From: Blastococcus sp. CPCC 205250
GTDB taxonomy: Bacteria > Actinomycetota > Actinomycetes > Mycobacteriales > Geodermatophilaceae
Direction: 5' to 3'
Assembly (NCBI RefSeq): GCF_019799925.1
Contig: NZ_JABGCG010000002.1
Coordinates: 310,001 to 374,000 of the forward strand
Length of the DNA stretch: 64,000 bases
The notes beneath the pieces were generated by a model that searched no databases, was not told the origin of the DNA, and worked only from the letters and a program-made list of their open reading frames with translations. Within the stretch, counting starts at the first letter, position 1, and the number at the start of each line of letters is the position of its first letter. This document shows, piece by piece, positions 44,819 to 54,035 of the stretch. The position numbers were made by a program, and so were the translations under genes.

Positions 44819-45214
44819 GTGGGCTACGAACTGGGCGACCGGGAGTACGAGGCGCTGCTGACGACGCCGGCCGCCAAGCGCTACGACCACTTCGTCAACC
44901 GCGCCGCGGACTGGGGGGAGGTCTGGCTGCTCAAGCGCGGCGAGTCCGACTGGGCGATCACGAGGAGCGACGACGGTGCGGCGCTCGCGGTCTGGCCGCA
45001 CCGGCGGTACGCCGAGGCGTGCGCCGTCGGCGAGTGGGACGACCGCGAGCCGGCCATGGTCGACGTCGACGCCTTCCTCGACGACTTCGTCCCGCACCTG
45101 GTGGACGACGACATGGCGGTCACGGTGTTCCCCCGCGCCGACGGTGGCGGGATGGTGGTCGCGCCCCGCAAGCTCCGCAGCGACCTCGAGGCGGCGATCT
45201 CCGAGATCCCCTAG
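44819..45214 (+). CDS. DUF2750 family protein
   Basis: A 131-residue acidic protein. Features: [44 protein letters not shown], then [13 protein letters not shown] and [14 protein letters not shown]. These match the small DUF2750 family, whose function is unknown. It has no signal or membrane segment. The stop codon shares CTAG with the stop of the converging MmcQ/YjbR gene. Confidence 0.8.
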   Translation: MGYELGDREYEALLTTPAAKRYDHFVNRAADWGEVWLLKRGESDWAITRSDDGAALAVWPHRRYAEACAVGEWDDREPAMVDVDAFLDDFVPHLVDDDMAVTVFPRADGGGMVVAPRKLRSDLEAAISEIP

Positions 45215-45549
45215 CCGGTCCCCCGGCCCTCTCCGCGGCCCTCCCGCAGCCGGGCCGGCGCGCGGTGGGCCCAGGCCTCCTCCAGCAGCTCGGCGACGAG
45301 CTCCGGGGTCGCGGCGGTCAGGTCCACGCGGACGCCGGACAGCGTCTTCCCCCACCAGAGCAGGCTGCACGGGCCGCCCTCCGCAGCGCGGGCGGCGGAC
45401 TCGTCGAGCAGCACGTTCAGCTCGGTCCCGCTCCACTGCGTGGCGAACTGCCCGCCGGGGGTCAGCCGGAAGGCGCGCCGCCCGTGGTGGTCGACCTCGA
45501 CCGCCCCGGGCAGGGCCAGCGCGATCGCCCGGACCTCGTCGGGCGTCAC
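45211..45549 (-). CDS. MmcQ/YjbR family DNA-binding-like protein
   Basis: A 112-residue CyaY-like fold protein: VRAIALALPGAVEVDHHGRRAFRL near the N-terminus, LLWWGKTLSGVRVDLT in the middle and LVAELLEEAWAHRAPARL at the end. The family is small and poorly characterised. It overlaps the VOC gene by GTGA and is in a three-gene run with it and the AraC regulator. Confidence 0.82.
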   Translation of the reverse strand: MTPDEVRAIALALPGAVEVDHHGRRAFRLTPGGQFATQWSGTELNVLLDESAARAAEGGPCSLLWWGKTLSGVRVDLTAATPELVAELLEEAWAHRAPARLREGRGEGRGTG

Positions 45550-45944
45550 GGCCGGGGCGCGCCGGGGTAGCTGCCGACGCTCCAGCTGTTGCCCTCGGGG
45601 TCGCGCACCGAGAACTCCTGCCCGCCGTGCGGTGGGGACTGCAGCGGGCGCAGGACCTCGGCGCCGGCCGCCTGCACGCGCGCCCACACGGCCTCGACGT
45701 CGTCGGTGACCAGGTAGGCGCCGCTCACGCCCGGCTTCACGTCCCACCCTCCGTCGTCGCGGGCGGAGCCGAGCATCACGCCTCCGCCGGGCGGCCAGGC
45801 CAGCTCGGCGTGGACGACGAGGTCGCCGTCGCGGACGACGAGGGTCTCGGTGAAGCCCAGGACGTCGACGAGCCAGCGGATCAGGGCAGGGGCGTCGGTC
45901 GCGCGGAAGGCGGGCCAGACGGTGGGGGCGGGGGGAGTGGTCAT
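45546..45944 (-). CDS. VOC (glyoxalase/bleomycin-resistance-like) family protein
   Basis: A 132-residue protein of two beta-alpha-beta-beta-beta modules: DAPALIRWLVDVLGFTET, then VSGAYLVTDDVEAVWARVQAAGAEVLRP and FSVRDPEGNSWSVGSYPG. This is the vicinal-oxygen-chelate fold. Ligand unknown; the close relatives are YaeR/antibiotic-binding types. It overlaps both neighbours (ATGA-type), so it is co-translated with the AraC regulator. Confidence 0.88.
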   Translation of the reverse strand: MTTPPAPTVWPAFRATDAPALIRWLVDVLGFTETLVVRDGDLVVHAELAWPPGGGVMLGSARDDGGWDVKPGVSGAYLVTDDVEAVWARVQAAGAEVLRPLQSPPHGGQEFSVRDPEGNSWSVGSYPGAPRP

Positions 45945-46795
45945 GCGGCCGAGCCTGTCGTCTCCGGGCGCCAGCGGTCTTGGACGAATCCGAACTCCGC
46001 CTCCAGCCAGCGCAGCGGCGACAACCCGGCGAAGGCCCGCCAGTCGCGGGTCAGGTGCGACTGGTCGGCGAAGCCCGCCGCCGCGGCCAGCCCGGCCAGG
46101 TCGGGCGCCGACCCGGACGCCACCCGTGCGGAGAGGACCCGCCGGGCCCGATCGAAGCGGACGACCCGCGCCGCCTCCTTGGGGCCCAGGCCGGTCTCGG
46201 CGCGGAACCGGCCGGTGAGGTGCCGCTCGGACCAGCCGACCCGGCGGGCGAGCTCACCGACCCGCAGCCGGCCTCCCGAGGCGAGGGTCAGCCGCCAGGC
46301 CTCGGCGACCTCCGGCGCCGGGTCCGGCCGCGGCCGCGCGGCGCGGGCCAGGACGTCGTCCACGACGGCGAACCGGGCCGTCCAGTCCGGCGCCGCCCGC
46401 ACCCGCTCGACGAGCTCCGTGGCGGCCGGGCCGAGGACCTCCTCGAGCGGACGGTCCAGCGACGCGAGCTCACCCGCGGGCAGCCCGAGCAGCCGGCGGG
46501 CACCGAACGGGGTGAGCGACAGCTGCAGGCCGGCCTGCCGGCCGGGGTGGGTGATCAGCGCCGGTGCGGTGTGCAGCCCGCCGACCATGGCGTCGTACCG
46601 CTCGGGCGGCTGGGCGGGGTCGGCGTGGGCGGCGATCTCCAGCGGGTCGTCGAGGGTGACGACCAGCGTCAGGGCGGGGGAGGGGAGCCCGCGGTGGACG
46701 CCGGGCCGGAGGCCCTCCTGGCGGTACCCGACGGCGTCGGCGACCAGCCCGCGCAGCGGCCCGGACGGCCGGTGCAGGACGAACTCGCTGGTCAC
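45941..46795 (-). CDS. AraC family transcriptional regulator
   Basis: A 284-residue regulator. The N-terminal domain (about 1-150) is of the DUF6597-like type (LRPGVHRGLPSPALTLVVTLDDPLEI; RQAGLQLSLTPFGARRLLGLPAGEL). The C-terminal AraC double helix-turn-helix spans about 175-275 (RVGELARRVGWSERHLTGRFRAETGLGPKEAARVVRF; LAGLAAAAGFADQSHLTRDWRAFAGLSP). It probably controls the VOC and MmcQ genes behind it and/or the divergent c-di-GMP gene. Effector unknown. Confidence 0.9.
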   Translation of the reverse strand: MTSEFVLHRPSGPLRGLVADAVGYRQEGLRPGVHRGLPSPALTLVVTLDDPLEIAAHADPAQPPERYDAMVGGLHTAPALITHPGRQAGLQLSLTPFGARRLLGLPAGELASLDRPLEEVLGPAATELVERVRAAPDWTARFAVVDDVLARAARPRPDPAPEVAEAWRLTLASGGRLRVGELARRVGWSERHLTGRFRAETGLGPKEAARVVRFDRARRVLSARVASGSAPDLAGLAAAAGFADQSHLTRDWRAFAGLSPLRWLEAEFGFVQDRWRPETTGSAA

Positions 46796-46898
46796 CCGGT
46801 CAGGATGGCAGCCCCGGGCTCCGTCGGGGAGGGCCTCAGGGGTGAGACGGGGGAGGGAGGCGCTCAAGAACGGCGTGTGGCCGGCCGATCGGAGCGGC

Positions 46899-48941
46899 AT
46901 GGCCTTCGTGACCCGGCTCACGCGCAGCTCCCTGGTGGTGCGCTTCGGCGTGCTCGGCGCCGTGCTGACCACCGGGCTCGGGGTGGTCCTGTACACGGTG
47001 CACAGCGACGCGATCGGGGAGCGGGCCCGGCAGCAGGCGGAGCGGGCCGTCGTCGTCACCGTCCGGCTCGGGTTGCAGCCGCAGCTCACCCGGGAGGACC
47101 TGGCGAACGGGTTCGACCCGGACCGCCTGACCCACGTCGCGGCCGCGGTGCGCAGCTCTGCGAGCGGCCTGCGCGACGGCGACGCGGAGCTGGCCGCGCT
47201 CGACCCGGTCGAGCTCAAGATCTACGACCGGGACGGCGAGGTCGTCTTCGCCGACGAGCGCGACCTCATCGGCACGACGTCGACCTCCGACGACCTGCGC
47301 GAGGCACTGGAGGGCCGGGTCGTCTCCGAGTTCTCCGCCGACACCACCGACGCGGCCGACAGCCACGGAGCGGACCGCCGCCTGCTCGAGGTCTACGTGC
47401 CGGTGCAGTTCGAGGGCTCCGCCACCCCCGACGGCGTCATGGAGGTCTACCTCCCCTACGCGCCGGTGGCGACGGCGATCAGCGAGGACCTGCGGACGCT
47501 CACCGTGACGCTGCTGGTCAGCCTCGCCGTGTTCTACGCCGCGCTGTTCCGGGTCATCGCCGCGGCCTCGAGGCGGCTGCGCCGGCAGACCGAGGCCCTG
47601 CGCGACTCCGCCGAGCGCGACCGGCACCAGGCCACGCACGACGCGCTCACCGGCCTGCCCAACCGCGTGCTGCTGCGCGACCGGCTGACCCAGGCCCTGG
47701 CCACCGCCGCCCGCTCCCGCGGCGAGGTGGCCGTCCTGCACATCGACCTGGACCGCTTCAAGGAGGTCAACGACACGCTCGGGCACTCCTGGGGCGACCG
47801 GCTGCTGCTGCAGGTCGGGCCCCGGGTGCAGTCGGTGCTGCGCGCCGGGGACACCGTCGCCCGCCTGGGCGGCGACGAGTTCGCCGTCCTGCTGCCCGTG
47901 GTGGACGGCGTCGCCGAGGCGCAGTCGGTGGCCGAGCGCATCCGCGACGCGCTGCACCGGCGGTTCGACGTCGACGGCGTGGCCCTCGACATCGAGGCCA
48001 GCATCGGCATCGCGGTGTCGCCCGGCCACGGGACGAGCAGCGAGGACCTGCAGCGCAACGCCGACATCGCCATGTACGTGGCCAAGGAGTTCAAGGCCGG
48101 CGCGGTCGTCTTCGCGCCCGCCGAGCACGTCGTCCCCTCGTCCCAGCTGACGGTGCTGGGCGACCTGCGCCGGGCGCTGGAGCACGACGACGAGCTGACC
48201 GTCCACTACCAGCCCAAGTACGCGCTGGCCGACGGCCGCCTGGAGGGCGCCGAGGCGCTCGTCCGCTGGCAGCACCCCGAGCACGGGGCCGTGCCGCCCG
48301 CCGAGTTCATCCCGGTCGCCGAGGGCACCGGTCTCATCCTCGCGCTGACCGAGCGCGTCCTGGACCTGGCACTGGCCCAGATGCGCCGCTGGGCCGACGC
48401 CGGGCACCGGCTGCCGGTCGCGGTCAACCTCTCGACCCGGTGCCTGCTCGACGCGTCCCTGCCCGACCTGGTCACCCGGCTGCTCGCCCGGCACGGTGTC
48501 CCGGCCGGGCTGCTGCGGCTCGAGGTCACCGAGAGCGCGGTGATGGCCGACGTCGCGCGCTGCCTGACGGTCCTCCAGCGGCTGCACGCGCTGGGCGTCC
48601 ACCTGTCCATCGACGACTTCGGCACCGGGTACAGCTCGATGGCCCACCTGCGGCGCCTGCCGGTGGACGAGCTGAAGATCGACCAGTCCTTCGTCCAGGG
48701 CATGACGGTCACCGAGCAGGACGCCGTCCTCGTCCGGACCGCCATCGACCTCGCGCACAACCTGGGCCTGACCGTCGTCGCGGAGGGCGTCGAGGGCCCG
48801 GAGCACGTCGCCGTCCTCCGGGAGCTCGGCTGCGACGTCGCGCAGGGCTACCACCTCGCGCGCCCCATGCCCGCCGACGCGCTCACCGGCCTGCTCCACC
48901 GGACCGCCGCCGAGCCGGCCGGGGCGACCCGCGCCGGCTGA
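46899..48941 (+). CDS. Membrane-bound GGDEF-EAL c-di-GMP protein
   Basis: A 680-residue protein. TM1 (about 13-32) and TM2 (about 205-225) enclose an extracytoplasmic sensor. The GGDEF domain has ATHDALTGLPNRVLLRD, RLGGDEFAVLL (324-328) and an RAGD inhibition site five residues before it. The EAL domain has GAEALVRW (452-454), VNLSTRCLL, IDDFGTGYSSMAHLRRLPVDELKID and EGVEGPEH. Both active sites look complete, so it could make and break c-di-GMP; which dominates cannot be told. The ATG lies 4 nt after a GGAGCG stretch. Confidence 0.92.
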   Translation: MAFVTRLTRSSLVVRFGVLGAVLTTGLGVVLYTVHSDAIGERARQQAERAVVVTVRLGLQPQLTREDLANGFDPDRLTHVAAAVRSSASGLRDGDAELAALDPVELKIYDRDGEVVFADERDLIGTTSTSDDLREALEGRVVSEFSADTTDAADSHGADRRLLEVYVPVQFEGSATPDGVMEVYLPYAPVATAISEDLRTLTVTLLVSLAVFYAALFRVIAAASRRLRRQTEALRDSAERDRHQATHDALTGLPNRVLLRDRLTQALATAARSRGEVAVLHIDLDRFKEVNDTLGHSWGDRLLLQVGPRVQSVLRAGDTVARLGGDEFAVLLPVVDGVAEAQSVAERIRDALHRRFDVDGVALDIEASIGIAVSPGHGTSSEDLQRNADIAMYVAKEFKAGAVVFAPAEHVVPSSQLTVLGDLRRALEHDDELTVHYQPKYALADGRLEGAEALVRWQHPEHGAVPPAEFIPVAEGTGLILALTERVLDLALAQMRRWADAGHRLPVAVNLSTRCLLDASLPDLVTRLLARHGVPAGLLRLEVTESAVMADVARCLTVLQRLHALGVHLSIDDFGTGYSSMAHLRRLPVDELKIDQSFVQGMTVTEQDAVLVRTAIDLAHNLGLTVVAEGVEGPEHVAVLRELGCDVAQGYHLARPMPADALTGLLHRTAAEPAGATRAG

Positions 48942-48964
48942 GGCCGGTCAGCCGCCGGGCCGGG

Positions 48965-49810
48965 TCAGCCGTGCACCGAGGCCAGGAAGCGGCGCAGCGT
49001 CTCCAGGAAGACCTCGGGCTGCTCGGAGTGCACCCAGTGCCCCGCGCCCTTGATCCGCACCAGCCGGGTCCGCGGGAAGCGTGCGTCCATCCGCGCGCGG
49101 TCCTGCGGGAGCACGTAGTGGCTGTTCGCCCCCGCGACCCACAGCACCGGCCCGTCGAAGGTGGCCCCGGGCGGTGGCTCGGGGAAGCCGCGCAGCTCCT
49201 CCAGGTCGCGGCCGAGCAGCTCCAGGTTGAGCCGCCACCGCCAGCCGCCGTCGGCCCCGAGCCCCTCGCGGACCAGGCTCTGCAGCAGGAACGAGCGCAC
49301 CATCCGGCTGGGCACGGCCTCCCGCAGCGCGGCGTCGGCCTCGTCGCGGGTCTTCAGCTCGTCGAGGTCCACGGCCCGCATCGCGGCGATGAACGCGGCG
49401 AACGGGGAGGCCTCCTCGTCCGGGTCGTCGGTCCGGCCGCCGGACACCGGGTACTCCACCGGGGCGATGTCGACGACGACCAGCCCGTCGAGCAGCTCCG
49501 GCCGGCGCAGCGCCAGCTGCATCGCCACCTTGCCGCCCATCGAGTGCCCGACGATCGTCGCGGGCTCGCCGTGGGACTCCAGCTCGGCGGCCACGAGACC
49601 GGCCATGTCGAGGTAGTCGACCCGCTCGGTCCACGGCGAGTGCCCGTGGTTGGGCAGGTCCAGCAGCGTGACCCGGTGCCGGTCGGAGAGCCCCTTGGCG
49701 ATCGTCGTCCAGTTCTTCCCCTGGCCGAACAGGCCGTGCACGAAGACCACCCGCGGTCCCGCCTCGCCGAGGGTGCGGGCGTGCAGCCGTTCCTCGGAGT
49801 TCGCGGTCAC
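48965..49810 (-). CDS. Alpha/beta hydrolase
   Basis: A 281-residue esterase/lipase-type hydrolase: oxyanion region VFVHGLFGQGKNW, nucleophile elbow IVGHSMGGKVA (Ser), and terminal GAGHWVHSEQP (His), with the acid in a VLWVAGANS strand region. It resembles YbfF-type acyl esterases. Substrate unknown. Start GTG, divergent from the helicase. Confidence 0.88.
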   Translation of the reverse strand: MTANSEERLHARTLGEAGPRVVFVHGLFGQGKNWTTIAKGLSDRHRVTLLDLPNHGHSPWTERVDYLDMAGLVAAELESHGEPATIVGHSMGGKVAMQLALRRPELLDGLVVVDIAPVEYPVSGGRTDDPDEEASPFAAFIAAMRAVDLDELKTRDEADAALREAVPSRMVRSFLLQSLVREGLGADGGWRWRLNLELLGRDLEELRGFPEPPPGATFDGPVLWVAGANSHYVLPQDRARMDARFPRTRLVRIKGAGHWVHSEQPEVFLETLRRFLASVHG

Positions 49811-49881
49811 CCGGCGATTCCACCAGATGGCGTCGGTGTCCCCGCCTACCGTCGTCGGCCGGACCACAGGGGGAGCACTCC

Positions 49882-51621
49882 ATGCCCGGACGGCGCCGCC
49901 GCACGACGACGCGCACGAGCAGCACGACGACCCGCACGGCGACCAAGCGCCGCGCGCCCGCCCGGCGCGCCGCGAAGCCGGCACCGGACCTGCCCACGCC
50001 GGGCCCCGGTGAGCGGGTGTGGGTGCTCGCCGTGCCCTTCCGGGCCCCGGCCCCCGGCGCGACCTGGCACGCGGGCCTGCAGGCGCACGTGTACGTCGGC
50101 GCGACGCTGCCGCCGGAGCTGGCGCCCTACGACCCGCCGCCGCACACCCTCGAGCGCTTCCTCGAGGACGAGCTCAACGACGAGCCCCGCCCGCTGCCCC
50201 CGGCGCGGTCGCTGGAGCCCCGCGCGGAGCAGTGCACCGGCGCGGACGCCGTCATCGCCTCGGCCGCGGCCGGGCACCGGGTCTTCCTGCTCGGCGACGA
50301 CCCCGGCGTCGGCAAGACCGGGACGGCGATCATGGCCGCCCGCGAGGTGTGCGAGATTCGCGGCGGCGACCGGGTGCTCGTCGTGGCCGACCGTCCCGCC
50401 GCCATCACCATCCCGCACTGGACGCGGTCGATCGCCGGCTTCGGCGACGGCGGCCTGCGCTGGTGCGTGACCACCTGGGACCGGCTGGCCAAGGTGGCCT
50501 CCCTGCTGAAGACGTCGCCGGCGTTCGACGTCGTCATCGGCGACGAGGCGCACATGGTCCGGCACACCACGACCCAGCGCTGGAAGCACTGGCGGACCGT
50601 CTCCGGCGCGGCGCGCGCCACCGGCGCCCCCTTCGTCATCGCGGCGACCGCCACCCCCGCGCACACCCCGCTGGAGCTGCCCTACCTCGCGCCGCAGTTC
50701 GCCGCCCGCGCGGGCGAGCCGCTGCGCGCCTGGGCCGACCTGCCGGCCAAGCTCGTCGAGCACGGGTTCCACGTGGAACGGGGCCGCTACGGCTGGGCCT
50801 GGACCGAGGACGGCGACGAGCGCCGCAGCGACCTCGCCCGGCTGCAGGAGTGGCTGACCGGCGGCGAGCCCCCGGCGGCGCTGCACCGCTCGGCGCCCTG
50901 GGGTGCGGTGTCGGTCGGGGGCGCCGCGGTGGCGCTCACCCCCGCGGAGCGGGCCAGTTACGAGGCCGAGTGGTCGGAGTTCCGCGCGGAGATGCAGCTC
51001 GCCCGCCGCGGCCGGCAGACCGCCCGCGGCCGGGCGGCCCTGCTCCGGTTCCGGCAGAAGGCCGGGCTGATCCGGGTGCCGGCCACCGTCGACTGGGTCA
51101 AGGCCCAGGTCGAGGCCGAGCGGCAGGTCGCGGTGTCGGTGGAGTTCGTGGAGACCGCCGCCGATCCCATCCGCGAGGCGCTGCTGGACGCCGGGATCGC
51201 CGTCGCCGGCATCTACTGCCGGGACCGCTTCGACGTCGAGGCCGAGCGGCTGCGCTTCCAGACCGGCGCCGCCCCGGTGTGCGTCTTCACCGTGACGGCG
51301 TCGATCAGCCTGCACGCCGGGGAGCTGCTGCCCGGCGGCACGACCGCCACGGACGTCCCGCGCGTCGGGCTGTTCCACCAGCCCCGCTTCTCCGGCATCC
51401 AGGCCCGCCAGGTCACCGGCCGCACCCACCGCGACGGGCAGACCTCCCCGTGGCGGGTGGCCTTCGCCGAGGACACCGTGGAGGAGCAGGTGGCCCGGGT
51501 GATGGTCGAGCGGCTCGCGGTCAGCGGGTCCACCGCCGGCGCGGACACCTCGTCCCTGCAGGAGATCGCCGAGCTGCTCGACGCCGACTGGCTGCCCGGC
51601 ACGGCGCTGACCGAGGCCTGA
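49882..51621 (+). CDS. SNF2-like superfamily 2 helicase/ATPase
   Basis: A 579-residue protein. A basic Thr/Arg-rich tail (1-35) looks like a nucleic-acid-binding tether. Motifs: GDDPGVGKTGTAIMAAREV (P-loop, about 138-146), ADRPAAITIPHW, VVIGDEAHMV (DEAH box, about 220), AATATPAHTP (motif III), and GIQARQVTGRTHRDGQ (motif VI, about 505-515), matching SNF2 proteins. A middle stretch (YEAEWSEFRAEMQLARRGRQTARGRAALLRFRQKAGLIRVP) is also SNF2-like. It has no methylase or nuclease partner. A parS-like site lies inside its coding sequence. Confidence 0.85.
   Translation: MPGRRRRTTTRTSSTTTRTATKRRAPARRAAKPAPDLPTPGPGERVWVLAVPFRAPAPGATWHAGLQAHVYVGATLPPELAPYDPPPHTLERFLEDELNDEPRPLPPARSLEPRAEQCTGADAVIASAAAGHRVFLLGDDPGVGKTGTAIMAAREVCEIRGGDRVLVVADRPAAITIPHWTRSIAGFGDGGLRWCVTTWDRLAKVASLLKTSPAFDVVIGDEAHMVRHTTTQRWKHWRTVSGAARATGAPFVIAATATPAHTPLELPYLAPQFAARAGEPLRAWADLPAKLVEHGFHVERGRYGWAWTEDGDERRSDLARLQEWLTGGEPPAALHRSAPWGAVSVGGAAVALTPAERASYEAEWSEFRAEMQLARRGRQTARGRAALLRFRQKAGLIRVPATVDWVKAQVEAERQVAVSVEFVETAADPIREALLDAGIAVAGIYCRDRFDVEAERLRFQTGAAPVCVFTVTASISLHAGELLPGGTTATDVPRVGLFHQPRFSGIQARQVTGRTHRDGQTSPWRVAFAEDTVEEQVARVMVERLAVSGSTAGADTSSLQEIAELLDADWLPGTALTEA
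50766..50779. promoter_or_regulatory. parS-like site GTTCCACGTGGAAC (site 4)
   Basis: A perfect 14-mer inside the helicase gene, read as part of GFHVERG. Conservation inside a coding sequence is typical of parS sites. Confidence 0.6.
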
Positions 51622-51629
51622 GGACCGCC

Positions 51630-51720
51630 GCGCGCGGCACCGCCGCGGCCCGGCACGTCAGCGCGGCCCGGCACGCCAGCGCAGGCTGCGTCAGCGCAGC
51701 GCGGCACCGCCGCGGTGTCG
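51630..51720. repeat. GC-rich degenerate repeats between helicase and flotillin genes
   Basis: The words GCGCGGCACCGCCGCGG and GCGCGGCCCGGCACG recur in direct orientation across this gap. They may form hairpins that terminate one or both convergent transcripts. No gene is seen. Confidence 0.45.
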
Positions 51721-51777
51721 TCGCCGCTGCCGCTCCCCGGCGCGGCAGCGGCCACCACACGGCGGCACCGCCGCCTG

Positions 51778-53337
51778 TCAGCGGGGCGCGGCGCCGTCCC
51801 CGTCCGGCGAGGCGCCGTCGACCGAGGTGACCGGGATGCGGGTGACGCCGTCGGCATGGCCGTTGGCCGCTCCTGCGGCCGGGCCGGAGAGCCGGCGCAG
51901 CAGCGCGCCGACGTCCAGGCCGGTGAGGTCACCGGAGAGCTGCAGGCCCTGCGCCACGTTGCTGGCCACCGACCGGCCGAGGGAGTTCGCGCCGTCGGCG
52001 GAGATGACCGTCATCTTCTCCACGCTGGACAGCGGCGCGGCCGCGGCGCCCACCACATCCGGGAGCGCCTTCACCAGCATCTCGAGGATGGCCGCCTCGC
52101 CGTACTTGGCGAACGCCTCCGACCGGGCGTCGAGCGCCTCGGCCTCGGCCTGGCCGCGGGCCAGGATCGCCGCGGCCTCCGCCGCGCCCTCGCGCTCGAC
52201 GGCGTCGGCGATGGCCTGGCGGCGCAGCTTCTCGGCCTCACCGCGCTTGGCGCCCTCGATGGCCTCGGCCTCGGCCAGCGCCGACCGCCGGGCGCGCTCG
52301 CCCTCACCGGAGAGCTCGGCCTGGCGAGCCGCGGCTTCGGCGGCGGCGATCGTGGACTGCCGCTGGGCCTCGGCGGTGAGGATCGCGGAGTTCTTGCGGC
52401 CCTCGGCCTCCTGCTCGACGCGGTAGCGCTCGGCGTCGGCGGGCCGGCGGACCTTCGTGTCCAGCTGCCGCTCGGTCAGGGCCGCGGTGCGGACGGCGAC
52501 CTTCTCCTGCTCGGCGAGGATCGCCTGGTCCTGGGCGGCCTGGGCCAGCGGCCCCGAGGCGGCGGCACGGGCCGTGGCCGCGTCGGTCTCCGCGGTGATC
52601 TCCGCCTGCTTGAGCGCGAGCTGGCGCTGGGCGATCGCGATGGCCTCGTCGGCGAGCAGCTGCTCCTGCTGGGCGGCCTGGCGGGCGCGGGCCTCGGCGA
52701 TGCTCGCCTCCTTGAGCACCCGCGCGGCCTCCGGCCGGCCGAGGTCGGCCAGGTAGGTGCCCTCGGCCTGGATGTCCTGCAGCTGGAAGGTGTCCAGCAC
52801 CAGCCCCTGGCCGGTCAGCGAGGACTCCGCCTCCTCGGCGACGGCGGAGGCGAAGGCCGCCCGGTCGCGGATGATCTCCTCGATCGTCAGCCGCCCGACG
52901 ATCGAGCGCAGCGCACCGGCGAGCACCTCCGAGGTGAAGGTGTCGATGCCCTGCTGCTGGTTGAGGAAGCGCTGCGCGGCCGCGCGGATGGAGCTCTCCG
53001 TGCCGCCGACCTTGACGATCGCCACGCCCTCGAGGTCGCACTTGACGCCCTGCTTGGACACCGCGCCCCGGATCCCCACCGGGATGCGCCGGCTGGAGAG
53101 GTCCATCGTGTGCAGCTTCTGCACGACCGGCAGCACGAAGACGCTGGCGCCCATGACGACCTTCTGCCCGGACTGGTCGCGGGAGACCACGCCGGTCGAG
53201 TCGGTCACCTGGCGGCCCTGCCGGCCGGTGACGATGAACGCCTGGTTGGGCCCGGCGACCTTGATCCGGCTCAGCACGAAGAGCACGAGCAGGACCGCGA
53301 GGACGACGATGCCGCCGACGGCGATGAGCAGGGTCAC
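51778..53337 (-). CDS. Flotillin-like SPFH protein
   Basis: A 519-residue membrane scaffold protein. N-terminal TM helix (about 2-22), SPFH domain (about 30-200: GPNQAFIVTGR, VVMGASVFVLPVVQKLHTMDLSS, LAGALRSIVGRLTIEEIIRDR), then a long Ala/Glu-rich coiled coil (about 220-420) and a C-terminal oligomerisation part (GEAAILEMLVKALPDVVGAAAAPLSSVEKMTVI). Flotillins organise membrane microdomains. Start GTG overlaps the stop of the NfeD gene (GTGA). Pairing with NfeD is the standard bacterial arrangement. Confidence 0.92.
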   Translation of the reverse strand: MTLLIAVGGIVVLAVLLVLFVLSRIKVAGPNQAFIVTGRQGRQVTDSTGVVSRDQSGQKVVMGASVFVLPVVQKLHTMDLSSRRIPVGIRGAVSKQGVKCDLEGVAIVKVGGTESSIRAAAQRFLNQQQGIDTFTSEVLAGALRSIVGRLTIEEIIRDRAAFASAVAEEAESSLTGQGLVLDTFQLQDIQAEGTYLADLGRPEAARVLKEASIAEARARQAAQQEQLLADEAIAIAQRQLALKQAEITAETDAATARAAASGPLAQAAQDQAILAEQEKVAVRTAALTERQLDTKVRRPADAERYRVEQEAEGRKNSAILTAEAQRQSTIAAAEAAARQAELSGEGERARRSALAEAEAIEGAKRGEAEKLRRQAIADAVEREGAAEAAAILARGQAEAEALDARSEAFAKYGEAAILEMLVKALPDVVGAAAAPLSSVEKMTVISADGANSLGRSVASNVAQGLQLSGDLTGLDVGALLRRLSGPAAGAANGHADGVTRIPVTSVDGASPDGDGAAPR

Positions 53338-53888
53338 GGAGTGCCTCCGAGTTCTGGGAGGGGATCGGGCGCGGTGGACACGACGTGGACGGCGGTCTCG
53401 CTGATCGCCTCGACCACGTAGACGGGGGTGCCGACCGGCAGCGCGACGTCGCTGCGGGCGGCGTACTTGAGGTGCTGGCCGGCCAGGCTCAGCCGGACCT
53501 CGCCGAGACCGGCGGCCGGCACCGCGGAGACCACGACCCCCTGCGCCCCGGCCAGGTGGTGGCGGGTCAGCGTCTCGGCCGTCGGCATGTCGTTCAGGGC
53601 GCGGGACAGCCGGATCGCGCCCCAGGCGAGGGGGACGGCGAGCGCCAGGCCGGCGCCGAGGGCCAGCAGCACGGCGGCCGGGCCGGGCAGCGACGCCGGC
53701 AGCAGGGCGGTCGCCGCCGCGCCGCCGAAGCCGATCCCGCCGAGCAGTGCCGCGACGGCCTCCAGCGAGAAGGGGCCGCCGTCGGCGTCGAGGGCCAGGT
53801 GCCCGATCTCGCCGACGACCAGGGAGACCAGCAGCAGCACCACGCCGACCCCGCCGACGACGAGGAAGGCGGTCGCGGCGGCGTCCAC
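53334..53888 (-). CDS. NfeD-like membrane protein
   Basis: A 184-residue short NfeD: three or four hydrophobic segments (about 5-28, 45-62, 68-92) and a C-terminal OB-fold soluble domain (about 110-180: LAGAQGVVVSAVPAAGLGEVRLSL, LPVGTPVYVVEAISETAVHVV). It lacks the protease domain of long NfeD. NfeD proteins partner SPFH proteins; the overlap with the flotillin gene supports this. The GTG start is chosen at the beginning of the first hydrophobic segment. Confidence 0.87.
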   Translation of the reverse strand: MDAAATAFLVVGGVGVVLLLVSLVVGEIGHLALDADGGPFSLEAVAALLGGIGFGGAAATALLPASLPGPAAVLLALGAGLALAVPLAWGAIRLSRALNDMPTAETLTRHHLAGAQGVVVSAVPAAGLGEVRLSLAGQHLKYAARSDVALPVGTPVYVVEAISETAVHVVSTAPDPLPELGGTP

Positions 53889-54023
53889 GGTCTCCCCTCG
53901 GTCGTCCAGCTCGGGAGCCGTCGTGCAGCTCGGGAGCCGCAGACTCCCAGCCGGGACGACCGTGATCAATGGATTCCCGGACGGGCCGGTGCCGGTTCAC
54001 CCAGGCGTGTCGGCGCGGCGCGG

Positions 54024-54029
54024 GAGGAT
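54024..54029 (+). promoter_or_regulatory. -10-like GAGGAT before dinB
   Basis: It is 6 nt before the dinB GTG and inside the same 19-base string found before 34150. Leaderless expression is likely. Confidence 0.45.
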
Positions 54030-54035
54030 GGGGTC

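Noticed and set aside
51622-51777. A small RNA gene in the repeat-rich gap
   Set aside because: Only GC-rich direct repeats are seen; there is no promoter-terminator pair to support a transcript.
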